Source of the DNA: [Ruminococcus] torques ATCC 27756
GTDB taxonomy: Bacteria > Bacillota > Clostridia > Lachnospirales > Lachnospiraceae
NCBI RefSeq assembly: GCF_000153925.1
Contig: NZ_DS264383.1
Coordinates: forward strand, 1-64,000
Direction: 5' to 3'
Length of the DNA: 64,000 nucleotides
Shown: positions 1 to 8,621 of the stretch, piece after piece
Numbering within the stretch: position 1 is the stretch's first letter
Layout of the letters: each line of letters opens with the position of its first letter
Program-made: the position numbers and the translations under genes
Notes under the pieces: generated by a model
The model's input: the letters and a program-made list of their open reading frames with translations, nothing else
Databases searched by the model: none
What the model was told of the DNA's origin: nothing

Positions 1-83
1 AAATAAAAGTTTAGTAAAAATTCACATTTATTTTGTATGATATGGTGTATTATAAAAGGATAAAAGCGGAGGGATAAATTATA

Positions 84-1337
84 ATGAAGAGAAAAATTAC
101 AGCAGCGGCGGCATTTGCATTGTGTGTGGCAATGGGAGTCTGCGCATGCAGTCCGTCTGAAAAGGAAGATACATTTACGGGAAAGGAAAAGGAAGAGCTT
201 GCGTGGCAGCCGAATCTTGACCGGATTTCCCCTGAAGTATATGCAGATATCAGTAATCTTGACCTGAAGCCGGGGACGTATATATCAGTCATCGGAAAGA
301 GAGAGGGAACGGCTTACTGGAGCGAAGTGCAGGCCGGAGTTGAGCAGGCGGCGGAAGACATTAATAAGCATCTGGGATATAAAGGGGAGGACAAGATAAA
401 AGTTCTTTATAACGCTCCGGCAGACAGTGAGAATATTGACGAACAGGTGAATATCCTTGACGAGGAGCTGGCGCGATATCCGGATGTGATCGCTGTTGCA
501 AGCGTAGCGGAAGATGCGTCGGCTGTTCAGTTCGATCTTGCGGCAGAAAACGGAATTGCAGTCGTGGCATTTGATTCGAGGAACAATTATCAGGGAATTC
601 AGTGCACCTGCATGACGGATAATGTGGCGGCGGCAAAAGAAGGGGCTCGGAAAATGAGCGAGGCGATCGAAGAAAAAGGAGAGATTCTGTTGATCGCACA
701 GGATTCTGTTTCGGGAACGGCAAAAGAGCGAACAAAGGCAGTGACAGAAGAAATTACGGCAAATTATCCGAATGTGAAGGTTGTAGAGACGATCTATATG
801 GATCAGTTTGACGATCTTAAGATGCAGGCTGCAGCGGACGAACTCGGGGTGACGAAAGAGCAGCTTGCCGAGTGGACGGTGGAATCGTCCGGTCAGACTC
901 CGGCAGATGAAGGGGAAGAAGCGATGTCGGAAGAGGTGCGCACGAAACTGGAAGATATTCGCGCTGTCGCGGACGGGATGACAGATGCGGATGTGGTTGC
1001 CCGTTATATGGAAAAATACCCGAACCTGAAGGGCTGTTTTGCGGTAAATGCCGATGCGGTTTTACTGGCAATGGATGCTTTTGAGACAGCAGAAAATGAA
1101 GAAGATATCGTGTTGATGGGATTTGATGCCGGAAAGGAACAGATCGCGGCATTGAAAAACGGAACGATAGATGGTCTTATTGTGCAAAATCCGTTCGGCA
1201 TGGGATATGCGACAGTTGTGGCGGCGGCGCGGGCTGCGCTTGAGATCGGAAATGAGGCAACCGTCGATACAGGATATGTTTGGGTGGATAAAGAAAATAT
1301 GGACGACCCGGACGTGAAGGGGATGCTTTACGAATAG
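84..1337 (+). CDS. Sugar-type ABC transporter substrate-binding lipoprotein
   Basis: A 417-residue secreted lipoprotein. The N-terminus has a basic start, a hydrophobic stretch and a lipobox (VCAC) with Cys22 as the likely lipidated residue. The rest has the layout of a periplasmic-binding-protein type 1 fold (ribose/galactose class): an early 'GTAYWSEVQAG' segment, 'GIAVVAFDSRN' in the middle and 'DIVLMGFDAGKEQIAALKNG' near the end, all typical of sugar binders. Family members capture a sugar outside the cell and hand it to a membrane permease. No permease or ATPase gene is next to it, so the transport partners lie upstream of the window or elsewhere. GGAGG lies before the ATG. An acidic insertion near residues 255-300 looks variable. 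Substrate unknown. Confidence 0.85.
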   Translation: MKRKITAAAAFALCVAMGVCACSPSEKEDTFTGKEKEELAWQPNLDRISPEVYADISNLDLKPGTYISVIGKREGTAYWSEVQAGVEQAAEDINKHLGYKGEDKIKVLYNAPADSENIDEQVNILDEELARYPDVIAVASVAEDASAVQFDLAAENGIAVVAFDSRNNYQGIQCTCMTDNVAAAKEGARKMSEAIEEKGEILLIAQDSVSGTAKERTKAVTEEITANYPNVKVVETIYMDQFDDLKMQAAADELGVTKEQLAEWTVESSGQTPADEGEEAMSEEVRTKLEDIRAVADGMTDADVVARYMEKYPNLKGCFAVNADAVLLAMDAFETAENEEDIVLMGFDAGKEQIAALKNGTIDGLIVQNPFGMGYATVVAAARAALEIGNEATVDTGYVWVDKENMDDPDVKGMLYE

Positions 1338-1390
1338 TCTTCGTCAGGCGTAAGCGGATGCTTTACAAATAGTTTTCGTCAGGCGTAAGC
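1321..1390. repeat. Two tandem 35-bp copies across a stop codon
   Basis: Two head-to-tail 35-bp units (1321-1355 and 1356-1390), each beginning GGATGCTTTAC and ending CAGGCGTAAGC, with two mismatches. The first contains the last codons and stop of the lipoprotein gene; the second reproduces that end as non-coding sequence. Looks like a recent local duplication. Confidence 0.85.
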
Positions 1391-1411
1391 GAGGAAACTC
1401 TGTTTTCCATT

Positions 1412-1433
1412 AGCGGGTAAAGAGTTACCCGCT
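1412..1433. terminator. Hairpin between convergent genes
   Basis: Perfect 9-bp inverted repeat AGCGGGTAA / TTACCCGCT with a 4-nt loop, between the rightward lipoprotein gene and the leftward kinase gene whose stop codon lies in its right arm. It could stop transcription from either side. No strong T-run follows. Confidence 0.55.
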
Positions 1434-2831
1434 CCGACTGAGTGAAAAGATAAATTCAGTGCCGACTCCTTCGGTACTTACTACATTAATATGCTCGTCA
1501 TGAGCTTGAATAATTTCTTTTACGATGGACAGGCCAAGGCCTGTCCCTTTTTTATCTTTGCCGCGGGAAAGGTCTGATTTGTAAAAACGCTCCCATATTT
1601 TAGTCTGCTCTTGCCGCGGGATTCCGATTCCGTGATCTTTTACGGAAATAAATACTTTTTCGTTCTTTTCACTAACCTCTACAGTAATCAAAGAATCGTT
1701 TTCGCTGAATTTAATTGCATTATCGATCAAGTTATAGAGGACTTGCTGGATCTTACGTTTGTCTGCCAAAACAAAAACAGCATCAGGCATGAGAAGCAGT
1801 TCGATGGAAATATGTTTTTGGGTACAGGCAGATTCAAAAGATGCGGCGGTACTTTTCAGAACTTCCTGTATGTCAAAATCTGACTTGTTAAGAAGAAGTT
1901 CTTTTGTATCGAATTCATTTAATGTCAGCAGATCTCGCGTGAGGTCGGTGAGACGCTCTGTTTCAAACAAAATAATATTTAAATATTTTCCGTACAATTC
2001 AGGCGGGATCGTTCCGTCGGCCATTGCCTCAACATATCCTTTTATGGACGTGAGAGGAGAACGAAAATCATGAGAGACATTTGCGACAATTTTTTTTTGA
2101 TAGTCATCCATATCTTTCAGTCTGACTGCCATGTAATTCAGTGAAGCAGAGAGATATCCGAGTTCATCATGAGTGTGTACCGGAATCTCATAGTCAAGAT
2201 TTCCGATAGCGTATTGTTTTGCCGCTTCGGAAATCTGCCTGAGCGGACGATGGATGAAAAACTGCACGCCGAGGAGAAAGATAAGAGAAAGTGCGAAAAT
2301 GACTGCTGTGGAGATGTATACCTGAGTCATGATCGGAGCGCATCTCTCTTCGATGGCAGAGACGGGACTGTGGATCAGAAGGTATCCCTTTGTAGAAAAA
2401 CCTTGTGTCACAGGCGCCATAACGGTGATCATATCTTCGTCAAAATATCCGTGATATGTACCTGTAATATAGCGGTTTCCGCCGATTTCGGCAGGGTTGA
2501 AGTCTTTGATCCTATCAGGACATACAGTGTCTTCTAAACTGGAAGAGGTAAGTGTTCTTCCGGTACTGTCTACGAACCAGATAGAAGCGTTGAAGTACAG
2601 TCTCATTGCAGACAACTGTGACTGGACGTTATAGATGGAAGAATCGCCGGAGAAGTAAGATGGGAGATAATCATTGGCAACAAAAGTAGCTTCTCTGTAA
2701 AGCGTATGAGAAGTGTCTTCGGTAAGCTTATCTGTCACAAGCTGCTCTGTAAGCGTTGCAGTTGAGAATAGACATAAAAATCCAAATATGATATAAAGTG
2801 CAATAAATTTAATGTGCAGAGTGCTTCTCAT
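1425..2831 (-). CDS. HAMP-domain sensor histidine kinase
   Basis: A 468-residue membrane sensor kinase of a two-component pair. Membrane segments lie at about residues 7-28 and 170-193, flanking an extracytoplasmic sensing domain, followed by a HAMP linker (about 190-245). The HisKA H-box 'NVSHDFRSPLTSIKGY' puts the phospho-accepting His at 254. The ATP-binding domain has the N box (NLIDNAIKFS), G1 (DHGIGIP) and G2 (GTGLGLSIV). It should phosphorylate the response regulator encoded just upstream (2856-3557), 24 bp away in the same leftward operon. Stimulus unknown; the layout resembles VanS/PhoR-type envelope or phosphate sensors. Confidence 0.93.
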   Translation of the reverse strand: MRSTLHIKFIALYIIFGFLCLFSTATLTEQLVTDKLTEDTSHTLYREATFVANDYLPSYFSGDSSIYNVQSQLSAMRLYFNASIWFVDSTGRTLTSSSLEDTVCPDRIKDFNPAEIGGNRYITGTYHGYFDEDMITVMAPVTQGFSTKGYLLIHSPVSAIEERCAPIMTQVYISTAVIFALSLIFLLGVQFFIHRPLRQISEAAKQYAIGNLDYEIPVHTHDELGYLSASLNYMAVRLKDMDDYQKKIVANVSHDFRSPLTSIKGYVEAMADGTIPPELYGKYLNIILFETERLTDLTRDLLTLNEFDTKELLLNKSDFDIQEVLKSTAASFESACTQKHISIELLLMPDAVFVLADKRKIQQVLYNLIDNAIKFSENDSLITVEVSEKNEKVFISVKDHGIGIPRQEQTKIWERFYKSDLSRGKDKKGTGLGLSIVKEIIQAHDEHINVVSTEGVGTEFIFSLSRSG

Positions 2832-2855
2832 ACGCGGTAGTCTCCTGTTTATCTG

Positions 2856-3557
2856 TTATTTTGTCTCAAATTTATAGCCGATGCCCCATACGGTTCCTAA
2901 TTTCCAATGAGGATGATCTTTAAGTTTTTCCCGGAGACGTTTGATATGGACGTCGACAGTGCGGGTGTCACCGAGATATTCATAACCCCATATACGGTCA
3001 AGGAGCTGCTCCCTTGTAAATACCTGATTCGGAGATGAGGCGAGACAGTATAAAAGCTCCAGTTCTTTTGGCGGCATTTCAACAGTGTTTCCGTCACAGA
3101 GAACAGAATAATTTGTCAGGTTGATGGTCAGTCCTTCATACTCGACACACTTTGGCTTTTCCGCCTGGGACGGTTCGTTTTTTATCGGATGATAACGGCG
3201 AAGAACGGCGCGCACACGCGCAATCATTTCTTTTGAATCAAAAGGCTTTAAGATATAATCGTCCGCACCGAGTTCCAGACCGAGTACTTTGTCGAATATT
3301 TCCCCTTTCGCCGAAAGCATAATAATCGGCACGCCTGATTTTGCCCTGATCTCCCGGCATACTTGATAGCCGTCGATGCCCGGAAGCATAAGGTCAAGAA
3401 GAATCAGATTCGGTTCGTATGTTTCAAATGTGCTCAAGGCGTCTTCTCCGTTAAATACTATTTTTGTGTCAAAACACTCTTTTGTAAGATAGAGAGAGAT
3501 AAGTTCTGCGATATTTTCATCATCGTCAACGATTAGTATTCTTTGTTTTCCGATCAT
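2856..3557 (-). CDS. OmpR/PhoB-family response regulator
   Basis: A 233-residue DNA-binding response regulator. The receiver domain has the acidic pocket 'VDDDEN' at residues 10-15, the phospho-acceptor Asp55 in 'LILLDLMLPG' and the conserved Lys in 'ILKPFDSKE'. A linker leads into a winged-helix domain (about 135-230) with 'PPKELELLYCLASSPNQVFTR' and the recognition-helix segment 'DTRTVDVHIKRLREKL'. It sits between mutS2 (29 bp upstream) and its kinase, and all three read leftward, so a single transcript is likely. Target genes cannot be read from the sequence. Confidence 0.94.
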   Translation of the reverse strand: MIGKQRILIVDDDENIAELISLYLTKECFDTKIVFNGEDALSTFETYEPNLILLDLMLPGIDGYQVCREIRAKSGVPIIMLSAKGEIFDKVLGLELGADDYILKPFDSKEMIARVRAVLRRYHPIKNEPSQAEKPKCVEYEGLTINLTNYSVLCDGNTVEMPPKELELLYCLASSPNQVFTREQLLDRIWGYEYLGDTRTVDVHIKRLREKLKDHPHWKLGTVWGIGYKFETK

Positions 3558-3586
3558 ATTTTTCCTCCGTTTTATGGGTGAACCCG

Positions 3587-5962
3587 TTATCCGAGCTCAA
3601 CGATTGTGACTCCGGCATCGCCTTCTCCGAACTCGGCAAGGCGGTATGATTTTACATGTTTTTGTCTTCTGAGATATTCGTGGATTCCTTTTCTTAAAGC
3701 TCCGGTTCCTTTTCCGTGAACTACGCGTACGCTGTTTAGATGCGAGAGCAGGGCGTCATCTAAATATTTATCCAGTTCGGCGACCGCTTCGTCTACTGTT
3801 TTTCCGAGCAGATTGATCTCAGGACTTACAGAAAGTGACTTGCTCATCTTGATCTTGCTTTTTGCCGTACGGTTCATCCGCTTCGGTGCGTAAGGCGATA
3901 CTTCTTCGATAATTTCCAAATCGGAAATATTGACTTGTGACCGAAGGATTCCCATCTGAACTGTGACGTTGCCTCTTGCATCGGGGAGAGAGCCGATGGT
4001 GCCGGTCAGATTCATACTTAATACTTTTACAGATTCTCCGAGTTTGAAATCAGACGGTTTGTAAGTCTTTTTCGGTTTGTTTGTTTTCAGTGAAGCAGAA
4101 GCGGAAGTATCTTTGATCTTTTTGCGCAGACGCTCCCGTTCTTTTTCCATTTCAGCGGCGGAGATATTCTCCTTTCCGAATTTGTGAAAATTGCGGAGCG
4201 TCTCGTCGGCAACTTCTTTCGCTTCTCTTAGTATTGCATTTGCTTTTTCATTTGCTTCACGGATGATGCGGTCACGTTGTTCTTCGAGCTTTTCCTGTTT
4301 TTGCACAGCCTGCCGTTTTAAAGTTTCGGCCTCTTTTTTATAAGCGGCAATTTCAGCCTGTTCTTTTTCGATCGTGCGTCTGCTTGCCTCAAGATCGCTT
4401 AGGAGATCTTCAAAAGAGACGTCTTGTTCACTCAGACGTTTTTTTGCATCGTCGATAATATAGCCGGGAAGTCCGAGCTTTCCGGAAATCGCAAAAGCAT
4501 TACTTTTACCCGGAATACCGATGAGAAGCCGGTAAGTCGGCCGGAGACTTTCCACATCGAATTCACAGCAGGCATTTTCAACGCCCGGGGTAGAAAGGGC
4601 ATAGATTTTCAGCTCGCTGTAATGGGTTGTTGCCATAGTGCGTATGTTTCGCTTATGGAGATGCGATAAAATAGCAATGGCAAGGGCCGCTCCTTCTGTC
4701 GGGTCGGTTCCTGCGCCTAATTCGTCGAAAAGAACGAGAGAACGATCGTCGACCTTTTTCAAAAAGGAAACAATATTTGTCATATGTGAAGAAAATGTAC
4801 TCAGACTTTGTTCTATGCTCTGCTCATCTCCGATATCGGCGTAAACCTGTCGGAATACGGCGATTTCCGAACGGTCGCCTGCCGGAATATGAAGTCCGGC
4901 CTGCCCCATGAGGGTGAGAAGTCCGACCGTTTTTAAAGAGACGGTCTTTCCGCCTGTATTAGGTCCGGTGATGATGAGAAGAGAAAATTCATCGCCGAGA
5001 GATACGGTGATCGGGACAACTTTCTTCTGGTCGAGAAGAGGGTGGCGTCCTTCCCGGATACGGATACGTCCTTCTTCATTTAGAATCGGACGACTTGCGC
5101 GCATAGTAAGAGCAAGAGCGCCTCTTGCAAAAATGAAATCCAGATCGGTGAGAGATCGGTAGTCTGTTCGGATCTCTTCGATATATTGTGCGGCCTCTTC
5201 GCTTAAAGAAGCAAGAATCTTTCGGATCTCATCCTGTTCTTGTACATATAATTCTTTTAAGTCATTGTTCAGTTTTACAATAGCCATAGGTTCAATAAAT
5301 AATGTAGAACCGGATGCGGACTGGTCATGGATCAGCCCTTGTACCTGACTGCGGTATTCGGCTTTGACAGGGATACAATAGCGGTCGCCGCGCATTGTGA
5401 TCAGAGCATCCTGCAGGTACGTTCTTAAAGAACCGTTTACAAGACCTGAAAGTGTTGTGTGAACACGGTCGTTGAGATTATTTATGCTCCTTCGGATATG
5501 CTTTAGCGCACTGCTTGCGTCATCACTGATTTCATCTTCGGAAATGATGCATCTTTCAATTTCATTTGAAAGAGGTGTGAGCGGCTCAAGTCCGTCAAAA
5601 TAAATATCAAGACAGTCGGCAAGATCTTCCTGCGTGTCATGCCGTCCGTATGACTTGGCCCGCGCAGTGTTTGAAAGAAGACGGCAGATGCGGAGAAGTT
5701 CCGCTGTATTTAGAGCGCCTCCGATCTCAAGTCGTTTGAGAGATTCTTCCACAGGAGCTGCGTCGCCGAAAGAAATCCGCCCCTTTTTAATGATCCTTGT
5801 AAAAGCGGCGGCGGTCTGTTCCTGAAGCAAATCGATCTTCGTAAGATCCGTTACCGGTTTCAGCCGTCGGCAAAGTTGTTTTCCGCGGAAAGAACTTGCC
5901 TCATTTTCCAACATGGAAATAATTTTATCAAATTCAAGTTTTATTAATGTTTTGTTATTCAT
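3587..5962 (-). CDS. mutS2: MutS2 family ATPase/endonuclease
   Basis: A 791-residue full-length MutS2. The ATPase has Walker A 'ITGPNTGGKTVSLKT' (about residue 333) and Walker B with 'LVLFDELGAGTDPTEGAAL'. A long Lys/Glu-rich coiled coil (about 510-620) follows, then a KOW-like linker and a C-terminal Smr nuclease domain with 'VRVVHGKGTGALRKGIHEYL'. Family members have no mismatch-recognition domain; they suppress homologous recombination or rescue collided ribosomes, depending on species. The start is preceded by AGGTGAA. It is the first gene of the leftward operon with the two-component pair, whose functional link is unclear. Confidence 0.96.
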   Translation of the reverse strand: MNNKTLIKLEFDKIISMLENEASSFRGKQLCRRLKPVTDLTKIDLLQEQTAAAFTRIIKKGRISFGDAAPVEESLKRLEIGGALNTAELLRICRLLSNTARAKSYGRHDTQEDLADCLDIYFDGLEPLTPLSNEIERCIISEDEISDDASSALKHIRRSINNLNDRVHTTLSGLVNGSLRTYLQDALITMRGDRYCIPVKAEYRSQVQGLIHDQSASGSTLFIEPMAIVKLNNDLKELYVQEQDEIRKILASLSEEAAQYIEEIRTDYRSLTDLDFIFARGALALTMRASRPILNEEGRIRIREGRHPLLDQKKVVPITVSLGDEFSLLIITGPNTGGKTVSLKTVGLLTLMGQAGLHIPAGDRSEIAVFRQVYADIGDEQSIEQSLSTFSSHMTNIVSFLKKVDDRSLVLFDELGAGTDPTEGAALAIAILSHLHKRNIRTMATTHYSELKIYALSTPGVENACCEFDVESLRPTYRLLIGIPGKSNAFAISGKLGLPGYIIDDAKKRLSEQDVSFEDLLSDLEASRRTIEKEQAEIAAYKKEAETLKRQAVQKQEKLEEQRDRIIREANEKANAILREAKEVADETLRNFHKFGKENISAAEMEKERERLRKKIKDTSASASLKTNKPKKTYKPSDFKLGESVKVLSMNLTGTIGSLPDARGNVTVQMGILRSQVNISDLEIIEEVSPYAPKRMNRTAKSKIKMSKSLSVSPEINLLGKTVDEAVAELDKYLDDALLSHLNSVRVVHGKGTGALRKGIHEYLRRQKHVKSYRLAEFGEGDAGVTIVELG

Positions 5963-6101
5963 AAATCTTCACCTGTCTGTAATGTTTGTATCCTCATTCT
6001 ACTCTATTATCCGTATAAAGAAAAGGACTTTCAGGAAGTAAGAAAAACCTTTTCATAGAGGATTGAATCAGGTATACTAGAATTTGGAGGAAAATAAGTC
6101 C

Positions 6102-7385
6102 ATGCCGAGTGATAAAGAACAAAAAAAATCGCCCGAAGAAGAGGCGGAAGAGAAGAAATATTCTTTTTTACAAGAAAAGATAAAAGGGAAACAGGGCAGC
6201 AGGGAAACGCTTATAAAACAATTTATCCGAATTGCGATCTATGGTCTGATATTGGGGATGTTTGCCTGCTTAGGTTTTTTTGCGCTTAAACCGTGGATGC
6301 AGCAATGGTTTGCGGGAAATGCAAAGACTGTGATGATCCCCGAAGATGAACAGGCAGCGGAAGATTCTGAGAAAAATCAAGAGGGAAAAGAAGATCCTGC
6401 GCTCGATGCGGAAAGTTATGAAGAGATGACCGCCGGGTTGAATGAACGTGTAAAAGAGGCGAGAAAAAGTATTGTTTCTGTATCTTCTGTATCTGAAAAG
6501 GCAGATTGGGACGGAGAGATGACAGGAATTTTGCAGAGTGTTACAGGTGTTATCGCCGGAGATAACGGCCGGGAATTTTTGATTATCGCCGACAGTTCGA
6601 TCTGCACAGGCGCTTCTGCATGGAGAGTGACAATTTCCGATGGAAAAAGCTTCGATGCAGCGCTGAAAAAGGTCGATAATAACAGAAAGATAGCAGTGTT
6701 CGGCATCGGGAAACATGTCGTAGATGAGGATGACAGCGGATTGATCAAAGTAGCCGTTTTAGGTAATTCAAAGAAAGTGGCGCAGGGAGATGCAGTGATC
6801 GCTCTCGGAAATATATTTGGATATGCAGACGGAATGTCTTACGGCGTTGTCAGCGCATCGAATTATAAGGCGACATTTTTCGACGGAGAATGCGCAGTGA
6901 TCGCGACAGACATTCCGGCAGAGGAACAAGGAACAGGCATGTTGTTTAACATGGATGGCGAAGTGGTAGGGATGATTTCTTCATCCGTATGGAACGACAC
7001 AGGAAAAAATGTTGTGAATGCATATGGAATTTCAGATTTGAAGCCGATTATAGAATTGCTCATCAATGGGAAAAGCGTTCCATATATCGGAATTTACGGA
7101 ACAACGGTGACGGAGCAGCTTGCAGAAGAACATAAAATGCCGTCAGGTATTTATGTGGCAGATGTTGATCCGGATTCACCGGCGATGGCGGCGGGAATAC
7201 AAATCGGAGATATTATATGTGAAGCATCGGGAGAAGAGATAAAGGATATTGCCGCATACCAAAACATTGTGATAGGCTCGTCTGTAGGAGAAACGATGGA
7301 GTTTGTCGGAAAACGGCTCGGTTCAGACGGATATGTCAATATAAAATTTTCTGTCGTGACCACAGAAAAAGAAGAAGTTCAGTAA
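6102..7385 (+). CDS. Membrane-anchored HtrA-like PDZ protein, probably a dead protease
   Basis: About 427 residues: an acidic/lysine-rich cytoplasmic N-terminus, one membrane segment (about 52-74), a trypsin-like domain, then a PDZ domain near the C-terminus ('GIYVADVDPDSPAMAAGIQIGD'). Aligning by eye with HtrA/DegP, the His loop 'TNNHV' is replaced by 'IADSS', the Asp region reads 'NNRKIAV', and the serine loop 'GNSGGPL' reads 'EQGTGML', so all three catalytic residues appear lost. It is therefore more likely a scaffold or regulator than a protease. A TTG at 6084 lies in the GGAGG ribosome binding site, so ATG 6102 is preferred. Confidence 0.82.
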   Translation: MPSDKEQKKSPEEEAEEKKYSFLQEKIKGKQGSRETLIKQFIRIAIYGLILGMFACLGFFALKPWMQQWFAGNAKTVMIPEDEQAAEDSEKNQEGKEDPALDAESYEEMTAGLNERVKEARKSIVSVSSVSEKADWDGEMTGILQSVTGVIAGDNGREFLIIADSSICTGASAWRVTISDGKSFDAALKKVDNNRKIAVFGIGKHVVDEDDSGLIKVAVLGNSKKVAQGDAVIALGNIFGYADGMSYGVVSASNYKATFFDGECAVIATDIPAEEQGTGMLFNMDGEVVGMISSSVWNDTGKNVVNAYGISDLKPIIELLINGKSVPYIGIYGTTVTEQLAEEHKMPSGIYVADVDPDSPAMAAGIQIGDIICEASGEEIKDIAAYQNIVIGSSVGETMEFVGKRLGSDGYVNIKFSVVTTEKEEVQ

Positions 7386-7494
7386 AAAAGCGGGAATGAG
7401 AAAATAAGAAAAGAAGAAGTTCAGTAAGAAGCAGGAATGAGAAAATAAGAAAAGAAGAAGTTCAGTAAGAAGCAGGAATGAAAAAATAAGAAAA
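7371..7494. repeat. Three tandem 41-42-bp copies across a stop codon
   Basis: Units at 7371-7412, 7413-7453 and 7454-7494, each starting GAAGAAGTTCAGTAA and ending AATAAGAAAA. The first holds the final codons and stop of the HtrA-like gene; the others are non-coding copies between it and yhaM. Confidence 0.88.
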
Positions 7495-7555
7495 CAGATT
7501 AAAAGAAATAGAACATAGAGAAATAAAGAAAAAATAGAAAGAGGAATAGCGAGAC

Positions 7556-8500
7556 ATGAGATATATCAGTGGGTTACATGAAGGAGAAACAATCAGAAAT
7601 ATTTATCTGTGTAAGGGAAAACGTTCGGCTGAAACAAGAAACGGAAAACCATATGACAACGTGCTTTTGCAGGATAAGACAGGAACGCTTGACGGAAAAG
7701 TATGGGACCCGAATTCGCAGGGGATTGCGGACTATGATGAAAAAGATTTTATAGAAGTATATGGAGAAGTGATCAATTATAACGGAAATCTGCAGATTAA
7801 TATAAAACAGATCCGCAAAGCCGGTGAAGAGGAATACAACCCGGCAGATTACATGCCTACCACAGAGAAAAGCGTTGACGGGATGTATGAACAGCTGACA
7901 GAGTTTATCCGTCACATTTCCAATCCGTATCTGAAAAGTCTGTTAGAATATTTCTTTGTGAACGATCAGGAATTTATTAAAAAATTCCGGTCACATTCTG
8001 CAGCGAAAACGGTACACCACGGATTTTCGGGAGGACTGCTGGAACATACGTTGAGCGTACTTCGGATGTGCGAATATTTTGCCGGATCATATGGAATTTT
8101 AAACAAAGATCTTCTGTTGACAGCGGCAATGTGCCATGACATCGGAAAAACAAGGGAACTTTCGTCATTTCCGGACAATGATTATACAGATGAAGGACAG
8201 TTGATAGGGCATATTGTGATCGGAGTGGAAATGCTCGACGAGGCAATCAGGACAATACCGGATTTTCCGGTTCGCCTTGCAAATGAATTGAAACACTGTA
8301 TTATCGCCCACCACGGAGAGTTGGAATACGGTTCTCCGAAAAAACCGGCGCTTGCGGAGGCGGTAGCGCTGAATCTTGCGGATAATGCAGATGCAAAAAT
8401 GCAGACTTTGACGGAAATATTTAAAGGGAAAACAGGTACAGACTGGTTAGGATTTAACCGATTGTTCGATTCTAATTTGCGTAGAACGTCAGGAGCGTAA
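7556..8500 (+). CDS. yhaM: 3'-5' exoribonuclease YhaM (OB-fold plus HD domain)
   Basis: A 314-residue YhaM-type exonuclease. An N-terminal OB-fold (about 10-95, with 'DKTGTLDGKVWDPNSQ') should bind single-stranded nucleic acid. The HD phosphohydrolase domain (about 150-290) shows 'AKTVHHGFSGGLLEHTLSV', the metal-binding 'MCHDIGKTREL' and the late 'IIAHHGELEYGSPK'. Length and order match Bacillus YhaM, which trims RNA and DNA from the 3' end. It lies in a rightward group with rlmD. Confidence 0.93.
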   Translation: MRYISGLHEGETIRNIYLCKGKRSAETRNGKPYDNVLLQDKTGTLDGKVWDPNSQGIADYDEKDFIEVYGEVINYNGNLQINIKQIRKAGEEEYNPADYMPTTEKSVDGMYEQLTEFIRHISNPYLKSLLEYFFVNDQEFIKKFRSHSAAKTVHHGFSGGLLEHTLSVLRMCEYFAGSYGILNKDLLLTAAMCHDIGKTRELSSFPDNDYTDEGQLIGHIVIGVEMLDEAIRTIPDFPVRLANELKHCIIAHHGELEYGSPKKPALAEAVALNLADNADAKMQTLTEIFKGKTGTDWLGFNRLFDSNLRRTSGA

Positions 8501-8621
8501 ACAGAAAAAGCCGATTGTAGGCGGCGGACAGATCGTAACTATACGGTATTTCCGGTGGGGAAATATGTGCGCAGATGCGGATGTGCAAAAAATGCAGGAA
8601 AACAGAAAGAAAAGGGAAGAT

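Noticed and set aside
8565-8621. Extended N-terminus of rlmD
   Set aside because: No ribosome binding site before 8565; AAGGGAAG precedes ATG 8622 and the TRAM domain begins right after it.
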